57,676 nt of DNA from Chitinophagaceae bacterium UBA1946 (GCA_002336815.1 DDEU01000067.1:1-57676), one strand, 5' to 3'. Shown: positions 10,601 to 19,033, counted from the stretch's first letter. Numbers and translations: made by a program. Notes: generated from the letters alone by a model not told the origin.

Positions 10601-11819
10601 AATTTCCTCTCACCCAAAAATAGTAGGTCATTCCCGGCGTTAAGCTTGCTAGATTTGCAGTAAGAATTCCTGCACCTGTACTTCCTGTCGCCAGGGTTGT
10701 GCTGATTGGGGCCGTATTGCTTAAGCTAACATAATATTCATATCCATTAGCAGGAGCTGGGCTCGCTGCTCCCCACGAAATTGTTGCGGTGGTTGTAAAT
10801 ACTGAGGACGATGTTAATCCGGTAGGCAAGCTGGTCATACAGACTGGGGGCGTCCATTGATACATTTGGCCGGAAACGGGCTTCACTGCAGCACTTAAAG
10901 TGCAGTTTGCAGAATTTGCTCCGCCAGTTGTGGTTGTAGCCCAGTTAGCAGCTGTTGACCTGTTGTTGAAATCTGCATTGGTAGCACCTTTCAGGCCTAC
11001 TTGTGCCAAATCATTCGTGCCGGCAGCGGCTGCTGTAGTTACTGTTACGGTATTATAGTAAACTTCAATAACATTTGTTGTTTCGTATAATTTTACTTGA
11101 AAATCTACATCATCAGCAACATTGTAACGTTTTACTCCACTCCATTGGGAAGTGAAAATTCTGTTAGGAGAAGAGCCTGTTGTTGTAGTTACAATACCGG
11201 TTGAAATAGTGAATGTAGCACCAGAGCCAGTAGAACTTGCAGTTGCGCTCATCGTAACACTACCTCCAGCAATATTTACTGCTGTTATATAACTGCCGGC
11301 AGGTATTCCTGTTCCCGTAATTCCCATACCTGGTCGTAATTTGGTTGCAGTAAAATTTGCTCCCGTGCAGCCGGTTAAATTTGCACTCCCGCTTGTTCTA
11401 TTGCCTGTTACGGTGAATGTTGTAATCACATTCAGATCAAAATTCAACGCTGCAACCGTATTAAAAGTACCTGCTGTTGAAGAAGATATTATCTGACCGT
11501 TGCTGTTTGAAGCGGATACATAAGCAGCACCAGCCCCATTTACAACTGAAGTACCCATTTGTAAAAAGCCATTGGATGAAATAGCAACGGATGTGTAGCT
11601 GGTTCCATTGTAATTGAAGGTAAAAGGGATAGCGACCGAAACTCCTGCTTCGTCAAACTCTGCCGTTGTCTGCCTGGTGCCTCCTGAGCCAATGGCTGAA
11701 TAAGTACTTGGAGATTGAGCAAACGTATATGCAGATACTTGCGCAGCAAGTTCATTGCTGCAAAATAAAAGAGCGAATAAAGATACCGGCCACCTCAATA
11801 AAAGGTAAAATTTCTTCAT
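4635..11819 (-). CDS. Giant secreted multidomain protein with T9SS type A sorting domain
   Basis: A 2,394-residue surface or extracellular protein. I place the start at ATG 11819 because MKKFYLLLRWPVSLFALLF begins a clean signal peptide ending near ELAAQ; a TTG nine codons upstream is less likely. Approximate layout: N-terminal beta-rich domain 30-325, fibronectin III domain 326-418, MAM/jelly-roll-like domain 420-600, two more FN3 domains 600-805, a second copy of the jelly-roll-like domain 810-983, Ig-like repeats to about 1600, a Ser/Thr/Asn-rich beta-solenoid-like stretch near 1630-1800, a common Bacteroidota module, an FN3-like module 2210-2310, and the C-terminal sorting domain from SFYPNPVTDHL (about 2315) to the end. 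The sorting domain directs export by T9SS and is normally removed. An adhesin-like role is inferred; no catalytic domain was recognised. Confidence 0.9.
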   Translation of the reverse strand: MKKFYLLLRWPVSLFALLFCSNELAAQVSAYTFAQSPSTYSAIGSGGTRQTTAEFDEAGVSVAIPFTFNYNGTSYTSVAISSNGFLQMGTSVVNGAGAAYVSASNSNGQIISSSTAGTFNTVAALNFDLNVITTFTVTGNRTSGSANLTGCTGANFTATKLRPGMGITGTGIPAGSYITAVNIAGGSVTMSATASSTGSGATFTISTGIVTTTTGSSPNRIFTSQWSGVKRYNVADDVDFQVKLYETTNVIEVYYNTVTVTTAAAAGTNDLAQVGLKGATNADFNNRSTAANWATTTTGGANSANCTLSAAVKPVSGQMYQWTPPVCMTSLPTGLTSSSVFTTTATISWGAASPAPANGYEYYVSLSNTAPISTTLATGSTGAGILTANLASLTPGMTYYFWVRGNCGAGKSAWVGSGSFTTSCVTTGIPYTQGFNAVTMPSCWSTSIVAVQTGTKISFVPSASNQTAAPSEGADFVMYNSFSSTNGSGGSEERLISPPLSTSGTANVEVRFDWFESGNTTYTNTTEGVTVEWSLNGTTWNTSTSFPRFVSTVSTSGAWSTKIAYLPAGAGNQATLYVALRFHSAFGYNCYLDKFIVQAAVPCTTPTDQPAALSLTAVTSTSLSGSFTAASPAPSGYIVMRSTSNVAPALTNGTPYTIGSTYLISGNNYTVASNGTATSFTESSLTPGTQYYYYVFSFNGSCAGAPYILNTSPLTANTLTCTAAPATLTGTAVSTTSATINFSAVSGAANYILQYSVAGANAWIIASPAPAASPYTLNGLAGGTTYDIRLEGPNAACGTTRTTSNAFTTPCTSLTLPVTQGFESGTTIPACWTQQFVSGTKAFSYGSAVSAPGTSPNPAASAGSNRLLFPSYSGSGNVTRFYSPPIVTTGTSSVDVQFQWYFSSLGSSTSYTTEGVQVMWSTNGSTWTNVGSLIRRYGATDGWQKQTLTLPAGAGNQPVLYVGFLFTANAGYDSYMDDIVVKATPPCNYAGTASIAASSVCAASGSTTLSATDYSVSGAGLAYQWQYSNDNFGSNIVDLPSGTNPASANTGTVSSKTYYRLRVFCTSAGYSYSNIVSFSVGSYAISTTTPATRCGIGTVTLQATATAGSSISWYTAATGGTSIGTGGSFVTPEISSTTNYYVGANDGSTSATIGPAYSGSNTNDDFVGSHGIVINTTSPNIVILSAKIPFTGKGTFTIQLQTTAGVAVSTVVTPEFTGGGSVPVTIPLNIAVTTPGTYRLLITAITGTIYDLGYISSPTFPYTGLGGAFSVTSGYWYNNTSTSSLYLFSLVVSNLCEGPRTLVAATVTPPPALTLSTNAATICSGSSTTINVTTPVSNFATYSWSPATGVTASGTPAGSTVALNPTATTNYTLTATSAANCVNKATALITVNAAPPLTVGAAVCSGNNATISASTACASYGNPTLTVTGSWNATTDATAPRPIIYIANSPTCNFDPAVIRNYVTQNFQVTVTGTYTFVMPNTTAYDGMGYIVTGPFIPGVCPGGGTWIVGDDDSGPTLFEPLMSATLTAGITYTLITTTYSPNSGTVTDNFTWNITGPVGGAITTVTGGTLQWYTVASGGSSISSASPFNPVGVPGSGIASNTATGSYTFYAACSNNPTCRTATGYVIGAPGQWIGASNSNWSNIANWCGAVPTIATDASISLGAPNMPILNAGTGSVNNLAVNAGASLTITNATMQIAGTITANNTINATAGTIELAGSTTQTISGSSFTNRSIQNLVASNGVNVSNTVNDSMKITGALSFGNVNGKLFNSGDNVILVSNAAGTARVADITNNGVNSGNTFLGKFVVQRYIPARRAWRLMTAPVTTGAQTINQAWQEGAGGSWFNDPKPGYGTHITGGASRTTAQGFDQGPNNPSIYGYSGTAWNYLPATTGEMVTNREGWMLFVRGSRAINLPLSNTGTVADITTLRPTGSIRYGTQPTVANAGGGFTVVGNPYPSPVNFKTINKTGVIGGVGGNAYYLWDPNLGGSSGVGAFVTFSYNLSGTYDKSIVTGTGSSNITNTGVIPSSAAFMVNLSPGGTITMAEKDKDTVVFTQPYVFRPAGNVASVRASLYEIDADGTKGIADGNLITFSERSNTAFENEDAVKVNNFQENFAVLREGNKISIERRNLLQLNDTIFYSMWNMKRKDYELEIAATDLSLPEGSMAFLEDTYLHQKTVLDANDTTRVSFTVSTDNASAAAGRFRIVVEPSAVVPVTFTNVKAFAIKQDIMVEWTVQNELNINSYIIERSPDGIHFSVEGTCNARGGNTTYNWLDEHAILGDNFYRIKSKDNNGHFNYSRIVKVTLREQKPAISFYPNPVTDHLVTISFSNMPAGSYNLHLYNAAGQLLFSKQVQHAGGNAAETISFDKTLSKGAYQMEVVNTGSYRDLFQLIIQ

Positions 11820-12045
11820 AGTCGTAAAAATAAAATACCTGCACAAGTCCTTCCGGTCCTGGCAAAAATGTTAATCGAGCCTGAATTCAAATGAGGGTGG
11901 TTACTTCAAGAGTATGAAATTGGTTGTTTTTTGAGGGGGGGAACTTTGGAAAGTTAAACAAATATTGTGAAAAGAAAGCATGTTTTGAGTGGAATTTTGG
12001 AGCGGTACCAGTTTTCGCCGGCCGCAATTCCTTGCTCAAATCATT

Positions 12046-12053
12046 TACCTTTG
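12046..12053 (+). promoter_or_regulatory. Possible minus-7 box of gatB
   Basis: TACCTTTG matches the Bacteroidota minus-7 consensus TAnnTTTG exactly and ends 7 nt before the gatB ATG, which would make the transcript leaderless or nearly so. I found no convincing minus-33 TTTG at the usual distance, so this is tentative. The other 225 bases of 11820-12060 show no gene. Confidence 0.35.
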
Positions 12054-12060
12054 ACTTTCA

Positions 12061-13503
12061 ATGAAAAATGAAAAATACCAGGTGGTGATCGGGCTGGAAG
12101 TGCATGCCCAGCTACTTACCAGGAGCAAATTATTTTGTGGCGACAGTGCCTCTTTTGGTGCAGAACCCAATACTCATATCAGCCCGGTAACACTGGCACA
12201 TCCGGGTGCTCTGCCAAAAATGAACCGGCAGGCGGTGGAGTATGCCGTTCGTCTCGGCCTGGCATTGGGTTGCGATATAGAGCAACACAACTATTTTGCC
12301 CGTAAAAATTATTTCTATCCAGATCTTCCCAAAGGTTACCAGATCAGTCAGCATACCACACCCATTTGTAAAAATGGATACGTGCCGGTAAAAGTGGAAG
12401 ATGCAGAAAGAAATATTCGCCTTAACAGGATACACATTGAAGAGGATGCCGGCAAAAGTTTGCATGACGTGGATGAGCATTTTACCGCCATCGACCTCAA
12501 CCGGGCCGGTGTTCCATTGCTGGAGATCGTAAGCGAACCGGATATTCACAGCAGCGATGAAGCGGCCGCCTATTTAACAGTACTGCGGAAACTGGTGCGC
12601 TGGCTCGATATCTGCGATGGCAATATGGAAGAGGGGAGTATGCGCTGTGATGCCAACATCTCTGTTCGCTTAAAAGGCGCCACCACACTCGGCACAAGGG
12701 TAGAAGTGAAGAACCTTAACAGTATCCGGAATGTAAAACGTGCCATTGAAGTGGAAGTTGCCAGGCTTATTGAGATCACGGAAGCCGGCGGCGTTATTCG
12801 CCAGGAAACGAGAAGTTATGATGCGGATAACAATACCACGTTCTCTTTGCGCAGCAAAGAAGAGGCAGATGATTACCGGTATTTTCCTGATCCCGATCTC
12901 ACGCCTTTTCATCTCTCTGATGAATACCTTGCTGCAATAAAAAACGCTTTGCCTGCGCTTCCGGAGCAACTGGCAAAAAAATACCAGGATGTATTTCACC
13001 TTACTTCCTACGATGCTCATTTTATCTGCAGCGATAAATCGTTCGTAAATTATTTTGAAGCTGCGACCGGGCATACAGCCAATGCAAAAGCGGTGGCCAA
13101 CTGGTTGATGGGGCCGGTAAAGTCGCACCTCAACGATCATGGTATTGAGCTGGAAGCATTCGGACTGCAGCCGGAAAAGATCGCCGAATTGATACAATTG
13201 GTAGATGAAGGAAAAGTGAATTTCAGTATTGCTTCCACCAAAATATTCAATGCATTGTTGTTGTCTCCCAAAAAAACAGCACTGGAACTGGCAACAGCAC
13301 TCAACCTGTTGCAGCAAAGCGACAGCAGCTCTGTGGCAGCCTGGGTAGATGAAGTAATTGCTGCAATGCCGGATAAGGTAAATGAATATAAAAAAGGAAA
13401 GAAGGGATTGATCGGTATGTTTGCCGGTGAAGTTAAAAAGATCAGTAAAGGAAAAGCCGATATGCAGGTGGTAAACCGGCTACTGGCAGAAAAACTTGGT
13501 TGA
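12061..13503 (+). CDS. gatB: Asp-tRNA(Asn)/Glu-tRNA(Gln) amidotransferase subunit B
   Basis: GatB is the kinase and tRNA-binding subunit of GatCAB, which converts Glu-tRNA(Gln) or Asp-tRNA(Asn) to the amide in the cytoplasm. The 480-residue length is normal. Seen: the cradle motifs VIGLEVHAQL (9-18) and PGALPKMN, the metal and glutamate site region NYFYPDLPKGYQISQ (near 82-96), EEDAGKS and LLEIVSEPD, and a C-terminal YqeY-like tail domain that ends in GKADMQVVNRLLAEKLG. The partner gatA is in this window at 55522-57030 but 42 kb away on the other strand, so the subunits are not co-transcribed. gatC was not seen. Confidence 0.97.
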   Translation: MKNEKYQVVIGLEVHAQLLTRSKLFCGDSASFGAEPNTHISPVTLAHPGALPKMNRQAVEYAVRLGLALGCDIEQHNYFARKNYFYPDLPKGYQISQHTTPICKNGYVPVKVEDAERNIRLNRIHIEEDAGKSLHDVDEHFTAIDLNRAGVPLLEIVSEPDIHSSDEAAAYLTVLRKLVRWLDICDGNMEEGSMRCDANISVRLKGATTLGTRVEVKNLNSIRNVKRAIEVEVARLIEITEAGGVIRQETRSYDADNNTTFSLRSKEEADDYRYFPDPDLTPFHLSDEYLAAIKNALPALPEQLAKKYQDVFHLTSYDAHFICSDKSFVNYFEAATGHTANAKAVANWLMGPVKSHLNDHGIELEAFGLQPEKIAELIQLVDEGKVNFSIASTKIFNALLLSPKKTALELATALNLLQQSDSSSVAAWVDEVIAAMPDKVNEYKKGKKGLIGMFAGEVKKISKGKADMQVVNRLLAEKLG

Positions 13504-13564
13504 TCTGTGATCCTGTTCATTCAACCGCTACGTTATATTGCTCAATAAAAAATAGTCAAAAAAA

Positions 13565-14704
13565 ATGAATCGTCTGCTAAAATGTTGCCTTGCCGCACTG
13601 GTACTGATCAGTTGTAAAGTAAACGACAACAGTAATAAATTGTCGTTGGAAGGGGAGATCAAAAATCTGCCCGATCAAAAAGTGTACCTCGAGCAATTAT
13701 ATTTTAATGAAAAAGATCCTGAAGTACTGGATACTGCCGTTATCAAAAACGGCAAGTTTACCGTGGACGCATTGGCACCCGAAGAAGGTTTGTTCCGGTT
13801 GAGGCTCGAAAAAGATCCCGGCATATTTATATTCATCAATGATAAGAACAAACTCAGCCTGAAGGCGGATGTTAAAGATCTTACGATGAAATCGGTAAAT
13901 ATTAACTCGCCGGCCAATACCGTATTAAAAGGATTTATTCTTACCACTGATGAACAAAGAAACTGGCTAAGCACCAAAGCGGCTGCCATCAGGGCCTTTA
14001 ATAAAACACCCGAAACAGACAGCGTGTATAAGGAAATGATTAAAGAGCATGAAGAAAAAAGCAATGCTTACCAGCAATACATTCTTAAGTTCATCGATAC
14101 CAGCAGCAATGCCATCACCACCCTGCTTGCACTGGGTTACACCCGTGGCATAGAGCCGGAAAAACTGGAGAAATCTGTTACGTCGCTTGCGAAACGTTTC
14201 CCGGCAAACAGTGCTGTTGCCTCAGTAGTGGCACAATTTAACCAGATGCTTGCCGGATCAAAACAGCAGCAACAAACTTCCATGCCAAAAGTGGGTGATA
14301 CGGCACCGGACATTACCATGCCTGATACAGAAGGGAAATCATTTTCGCTCAGCAGCTTGAAAGGAAAATTTGTACTGGTAGATTTCTGGGCAAGCTGGTG
14401 TGGCCCCTGCCGTGGTGAAAACCCCAACGTGGTGAGTGCTTATAATAAATTCAAGGATAAAAATTTTACCATACTGGGGGTATCGCTTGATAAAGACAAA
14501 ACTGCCTGGCTGGAAGCAATCAAAAAAGATGGTCTTGCCTGGAAACATATCAGCGACTTAAAACAATGGCAAAGCGAAGCACAAAAATTATATCAGTTTG
14601 ATGGAATACCCTACAATGTGTTGATCGATCCGCAGGGAAAGATCCTCGCTACAAGTTTGAGGGGAGAAGAGCTGGATGCCAAACTCCAGGAAGTATTGAA
14701 ATAG
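13565..14704 (+). CDS. TlpA/ResA-like thiol-disulfide oxidoreductase lipoprotein with DUF4369 N-terminus
   Basis: A 379-residue lipoprotein. The lipobox LISC places the lipidated Cys at residue 17. Residues 25-120 resemble DUF4369 (EGEIKNLPDQKVYLEQ), followed by a helical linker to about 240 and an AhpC/TSA-thioredoxin fold. The active site is WCGPC with Cys279 and Cys282, and KVGDTAPDI opens the domain. Such proteins reduce periplasmic or outer-surface disulfides in Bacteroidota, for example in cytochrome c maturation or stress defence; the partner is not evident here. It follows gatB by 61 bp and is closed by a hairpin at 14726. Confidence 0.93.
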   Translation: MNRLLKCCLAALVLISCKVNDNSNKLSLEGEIKNLPDQKVYLEQLYFNEKDPEVLDTAVIKNGKFTVDALAPEEGLFRLRLEKDPGIFIFINDKNKLSLKADVKDLTMKSVNINSPANTVLKGFILTTDEQRNWLSTKAAAIRAFNKTPETDSVYKEMIKEHEEKSNAYQQYILKFIDTSSNAITTLLALGYTRGIEPEKLEKSVTSLAKRFPANSAVASVVAQFNQMLAGSKQQQQTSMPKVGDTAPDITMPDTEGKSFSLSSLKGKFVLVDFWASWCGPCRGENPNVVSAYNKFKDKNFTILGVSLDKDKTAWLEAIKKDGLAWKHISDLKQWQSEAQKLYQFDGIPYNVLIDPQGKILATSLRGEELDAKLQEVLK

Positions 14705-14725
14705 GAAAATTGTTTAACTATTGAC

Positions 14726-14760
14726 TGACCTGCGAAGCAAATTTGCAGGTCATTTTTTTT
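14726..14760 (+). terminator. Rho-independent terminator after the TlpA-like gene
   Basis: The stem TGACCTGC/GCAGGTCA (14726-14733 with 14745-14752) has an 11-nt loop and is followed by T8. It is oriented for the plus-strand gene and also separates it from the convergent polysaccharide operon. Confidence 0.8.
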
Positions 14761-14782
14761 AAGATAAACCCTAACAAGGATC

Positions 14783-16009
14783 TTAGTGCAGTATCTGCCG
14801 GTAGAGTTCTTCATAAGCTTCTACCGCTTTCTGCAGGGAATAAAATTCAGTTGCGCCACTGCGGATGGCAAGCGGATCGAATGTATTTTCTTCGGCTACC
14901 TGTTCGATGATCTTTGTAAAAGCAGCATCTGTAAATTCATCCACCACAAAACCGGCCTTATATTTTTCTACGATCTCTTTTACATCACCTACACCACTGT
15001 TTGCGATCACCGGTATGCCCATTGCCATGATCTCGCCATGCTTGGTTGGGGATGAAGATAGTTTTGAGTAACATGGTTTGATAAAGAACAATGAGTAATC
15101 ACTCAACGAGAGTAAAGCCGGCACTTCCTTTCTGTTGCCATGTTGTATGATCAATTTATCCGCGGGCAGTCCGTGTGCTGCTGCCGCCGATACGATCACT
15201 TCGTGCAGGTGTGGTGAAATGAACAGGAATTTTGCTTCCGGAATTTTATCAGCCAGTAATTTGCAAAAGCGCAACATCTCCTTCGTCATGTACCAGCCGC
15301 CGATGGAGCCGAGATAACTGATCACGAGGTTTGTTGGTTTGATGCCAAGTTGTTTCCTGAACTGTTCCCGCTGCTGGTCGTTGATCAGCGCAGGATCAAA
15401 CAATTCAAGATCTGCACTGCAGGGAATTACTTTTAAGGGTGTTTCATTGTTGTATTCCGGCAATGCTGCAGTTATTTTTTGAGCGGCATGTGTAAGACAA
15501 ACCATGCCATCGCAGCGCTGTACTTCTTCTTTTTCCTTACGCTTAAAATACTTGTAAATGATGCTGAACAAGGGATTGTTGATATTCCAGATGCCTCCCT
15601 CTACACGGCTGTCCGCATAAAACTCACGAACATCGTGCAGGAATTTTACTCCGTATTTTTTTTTCAGCCATAACCCGATCAGTGCAGGTATCCCCGGCCT
15701 GGTATGTACCATATCTACCTGCTGTTGCTGAACGATACGGGCTGCTTTTTTGCGAAGGCGGATGATGTCTTTTAGTGTAGATAGTACCGGCGGACTTTTG
15801 GTGTACGGAACAGGATGCCATTCAATGTTGCAGCCACTCAGCATTTCCCTCACAGCGCTTTGCTGCTGTTCAAAACGGCCCGGCTTTTCACAACTCAGCA
15901 AATAGAATTGAAATCCTTTTTTGCTCAGGCCCTGCAGGTAAGGAATTACCTGGCTTTGCCCCAAAGGATCCGTCATGCCGTCGTAAGATATAAAAAGGAT
16001 TTTCTTCAT
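14783..16009 (-). CDS. Glycosyltransferase family 4 (GT-B fold)
   Basis: A 408-residue sugar transferase, last gene of the polysaccharide operon. I set the start at ATG 16009, giving MKKILFISYDGMTDPLGQSQ. That ATG shares one base with the asnB stop (TGATG), a translational coupling signal, whereas the longer frame runs back into asnB. Seen: a GT4 N-terminal domain with the GQSQV loop, VISYLGSIGGWY opening the nucleotide-sugar domain (near 230), and SPTKHGEIMAMGIPVIANSG (near 325-344), which holds the E-x7-E-like donor site. Sugar and acceptor are unknown. It acts on the cytoplasmic side of the inner membrane. Confidence 0.9.
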   Translation of the reverse strand: MKKILFISYDGMTDPLGQSQVIPYLQGLSKKGFQFYLLSCEKPGRFEQQQSAVREMLSGCNIEWHPVPYTKSPPVLSTLKDIIRLRKKAARIVQQQQVDMVHTRPGIPALIGLWLKKKYGVKFLHDVREFYADSRVEGGIWNINNPLFSIIYKYFKRKEKEEVQRCDGMVCLTHAAQKITAALPEYNNETPLKVIPCSADLELFDPALINDQQREQFRKQLGIKPTNLVISYLGSIGGWYMTKEMLRFCKLLADKIPEAKFLFISPHLHEVIVSAAAAHGLPADKLIIQHGNRKEVPALLSLSDYSLFFIKPCYSKLSSSPTKHGEIMAMGIPVIANSGVGDVKEIVEKYKAGFVVDEFTDAAFTKIIEQVAEENTFDPLAIRSGATEFYSLQKAVEAYEELYRQILH

Positions 16010-17880
16010 CAGGCATTGTTTTCTTCCAGCCACCAGTGTAATACTACGATCAACCAAAGCCGGTTGTACAGGTAATCTTTACCACCTTCGTACGCTGCTT
16101 TTAATTTTTTCACGGCGTCATTGTTCACCACCTGGTGTTTTTCTATTATGGCGGTGGAGCTGTATTTATCAAGCAGGTATTTCAGGTCTGTTTTCAACCA
16201 TTTCGCAAGTGGTATGGTAAAACCCCACTTGGGTCTTTGAAAAATAGCTTTCGGCACATGATCAAACAATACTTCTTTTAGCAGGTATTTCATATTGCCA
16301 TCCTTCATCTTCAAATTGGGCGAAAGGTTATAAGCAAATTCTACCAGCCTGTAATCCAGTAAAGGCACCCGGCTCTCTAAACTGTATTGCATACTTGCCC
16401 TGTCAACCTTTACCAGCAGGTCATCTTTCAGGTAATGATTAAAATCCCAGAAAGACTGTTTTTCAGCAGCTGTTAACTTTCTTGCTAAAACTGGCAATGT
16501 ATTGAGACCACTAAAATCAGCTGCTGTATTTATCAGCAATGATGATAATTCCTGTTCCTTAAAATAATATTGCTCCTGCGAAAAGACATGGCTGATGCGG
16601 TGATCATCGTTTGCATAATCATACAAGTTGCCGGCACGCTGGTATTTATTGCCCATCAATTTTGAAGCGGCGTATAAAGGTGCTTTTGTAAATGGTGTTA
16701 GCGGATTGGCGAGGCGCATGGCCCATTGGTACATGCCATAGCCATGAAACAACTCGTCGCCACCATCGCCACTCAATGCAACGGTTACATGCTTCCTGGC
16801 CAGCCTGCTTACCATCATGGTTGGAAAGGCGGATGAATCTGCGAAAGGTTCATCATAGGCAGGTATCAAGGTGTCCACCAGTTCCATCACTTCCTTTTCC
16901 TTAACTGCAAACTCGTGGTGATCGGTTTTTAAATGAGCTGCCACCTGCCTGGCAAAACCGGCTTCGTTGTACTTGCCATCATCAATGGCAATGCTGAATG
17001 TTTTTATTTTATCGTTACCGCTTACATTGGCTGCAATAGCCGTTACCAGGCTGCTGTCGATTCCGCCGCTTAAAAAGGTGCCGATCGGCACATCGCTGAT
17101 CAGTTGCTTTGTTACCGAATCATACAATAACTCCTGCAGTGCTTTTTTTGCCGGCGCTTCATCCTTTAAAACGGTATTGGAAATAGCATTTTCTAATTTC
17201 CAGAATGGTTCAGGCGATAGTTTGGTGAATGAAGCTGTAGCCAGGTTTAGTTCTGCATAGTGGCCCGCAGGAAATTTATAAGTGTCGTTGTAAATGGTGA
17301 GTGGTTCAGGGATAAATCCTGTATGAAGAAAATAAGGGATGGCCTCGTTGTTCACCTTCAACGCCTCGCCGATCATTTTTTTGATCACCTTTATCTCGGA
17401 GCCAAATACCAGGCAGCCATCGTTTAAATAATAGAACAGGGGTTTAATGCCAACATGATCCCTGCAAAATGTGATCCTGTTCTCTTTGCTATCATAAATT
17501 ACAAAAGCGAACATGCCATTCATGCCTGCAAAACAGGCAGGCCCTTTTTGAACAAACAGTTCCAGGATCACTTCTGTATCTGAACTTGTTTTTAGCGAAG
17601 CGCCTTTGTCTGCAAGCTGTTCTTTCAGTTCATTGAAATTATATACTTCACCATTGAACACAATGCAATAACGGCCGTTGGCAGACAGCATCGGTTGATT
17701 GGCAGCAGTGGACAGGTCTAAAATAGAAAGCCGGCGGTGTGCAAAACCAACCGTGTTGTTTTCTGAGAAATAAAATCCATCAGCATCAGGTCCACGGTGC
17801 TGCATTACGACTGCAGCATCTTTTAATTGCTGTTGCGTGAATTGTTTACTGATCGAGATATAGCCTGCGATGCCGCACAT
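16009..17880 (-). CDS. asnB: Glutamine-hydrolysing asparagine synthetase
   Basis: A 623-residue AsnB. The class II glutaminase domain begins MCGIAGYI, with Cys2 as the nucleophile exposed after Met removal. The synthetase domain has the PP-loop SGGIDSS (near 271) and SGDGGDELFHGYG, and SRVPLLDYRLVEF lies near the C-terminus. The family makes Asn from Asp, Gln and ATP. Its place between two GT4 genes is common in surface-polysaccharide loci, where AsnB-like enzymes may amidate sugar carboxylates (inference); an ordinary Asn supply role is equally possible. It overlaps the next gene by one base. Confidence 0.95.
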   Translation of the reverse strand: MCGIAGYISISKQFTQQQLKDAAVVMQHRGPDADGFYFSENNTVGFAHRRLSILDLSTAANQPMLSANGRYCIVFNGEVYNFNELKEQLADKGASLKTSSDTEVILELFVQKGPACFAGMNGMFAFVIYDSKENRITFCRDHVGIKPLFYYLNDGCLVFGSEIKVIKKMIGEALKVNNEAIPYFLHTGFIPEPLTIYNDTYKFPAGHYAELNLATASFTKLSPEPFWKLENAISNTVLKDEAPAKKALQELLYDSVTKQLISDVPIGTFLSGGIDSSLVTAIAANVSGNDKIKTFSIAIDDGKYNEAGFARQVAAHLKTDHHEFAVKEKEVMELVDTLIPAYDEPFADSSAFPTMMVSRLARKHVTVALSGDGGDELFHGYGMYQWAMRLANPLTPFTKAPLYAASKLMGNKYQRAGNLYDYANDDHRISHVFSQEQYYFKEQELSSLLINTAADFSGLNTLPVLARKLTAAEKQSFWDFNHYLKDDLLVKVDRASMQYSLESRVPLLDYRLVEFAYNLSPNLKMKDGNMKYLLKEVLFDHVPKAIFQRPKWGFTIPLAKWLKTDLKYLLDKYSSTAIIEKHQVVNNDAVKKLKAAYEGGKDYLYNRLWLIVVLHWWLEENNA

Positions 17881-17918
17881 TTGCCGGGGGTTTGTAACAA
17901 AACGAAAATAGACAATTA

Positions 17919-19022
17919 TTATTTCGCAAAGCTGAGTGCAAGCGCAGGCTGCTGCGCTTCGGTGAGTGCATCGCTGTAAATCGCTTTTAATCCCTGCAGG
18001 TGTTTTTGAAGGGTGTAATTTTCCAGCGCCCTTTTTCTGCAGTTGCGGCTGAGAAAGGCCAGTTGCTGGCGGTTATTTCTTAAAGAGTGTAGTTGTATGA
18101 GAAAATCATTTTTGTTGCCGGGTTTGTAGTAAGCTGCAGTATCGTCGCATTGTTCTTTGAATGAAGCGATATCGGTAAGCAGGGTAGGCATGCCAAGCGC
18201 CATTGCTTCCAGTACACTCAGTGCAAAGCCTTCGTACAGGGATGACATCACAAACAGGTCGTACCGGCCGATCTGTTCCTGTATATTGGTCACCTGCCCC
18301 TTTAAAGTAACGTTCAATTGGTGTTCATCAATGGTTTTTTGTAACTCCTGCTGCAGCGGTCCTTTACCATAAATATCAAGATGGATATTTTCTTCTTTCA
18401 GTTCTTTAAAAGCTTCCAGTAAAAAACGATGGTCTTTTTGTTCTTTCAGATTCCCCACTGTTACAATGCGGAATGTTTCTGATGCCGGCTTTTCAGAAGC
18501 CCCTTTGAATACGCTGGTGTCAACAAAAGTGTATAGATAACAGGCATTGTGCGGCTCCACTTCAATAAAACTAAAGTACTCTTCCAGTGCGCCTTTTGCC
18601 ACTGCCACAATTTTGCTTTTTCTTATTTTGTAGGTGAGTTTTTCAATCATCTTCATGTGCCAGGGCCTGTATTCAATGGAGGAAGCCACAAATGCATGAA
18701 TGGTGGTAACAAGCGGAACCTGTTTTGGAACAGCCAGTCTTGCCACTACTGTACTCCAGAATAAATGACTGTGTACAATGCTCACCTGGTTTTCTTTGAT
18801 GATCCTTCTCAACCTGATAGCAGCCAGGGGAGCCTGCAACGGTGAGCGCATATCAATGCAGAATAACCTGTCGCAATGCAACTCGTCTCCAAACTCGTTT
18901 TCGGGTGAAAGTGTAACAACAATATTGTTGAATTCGGGCAGTTGTTTCAATACGGTGATCAGCATTGTTTCTGCACCGCCACGTCCAAGGTTATCAATGA
19001 TATGCAGGATCGTTTTCTTCAT
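17919..19022 (-). CDS. Glycosyltransferase family 4
   Basis: A 367-residue GT-B enzyme. It begins MKKTILHIIDNLGRGGAETM, the usual GT4 glycine-rich N-terminal loop. The C-terminal domain holds RIVTVGNLKEQKDHRFLLEA (near 185) and the E-x7-E donor motif in EGFALSVLEAMALGMPTLLT (near 277-296). It should add one sugar to the lipid-linked repeat unit; specificity cannot be read. It lies 11 bp after the FkbM gene and 38 bp before asnB. Confidence 0.93.
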   Translation of the reverse strand: MKKTILHIIDNLGRGGAETMLITVLKQLPEFNNIVVTLSPENEFGDELHCDRLFCIDMRSPLQAPLAAIRLRRIIKENQVSIVHSHLFWSTVVARLAVPKQVPLVTTIHAFVASSIEYRPWHMKMIEKLTYKIRKSKIVAVAKGALEEYFSFIEVEPHNACYLYTFVDTSVFKGASEKPASETFRIVTVGNLKEQKDHRFLLEAFKELKEENIHLDIYGKGPLQQELQKTIDEHQLNVTLKGQVTNIQEQIGRYDLFVMSSLYEGFALSVLEAMALGMPTLLTDIASFKEQCDDTAAYYKPGNKNDFLIQLHSLRNNRQQLAFLSRNCRKRALENYTLQKHLQGLKAIYSDALTEAQQPALALSFAK

Positions 19023-19033
19023 GGTTCCTCTGT

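Noticed and set aside
12670..13317. 215-residue minus-strand open frame opposite gatB
   Set aside because: Lies wholly inside gatB and has no motif.
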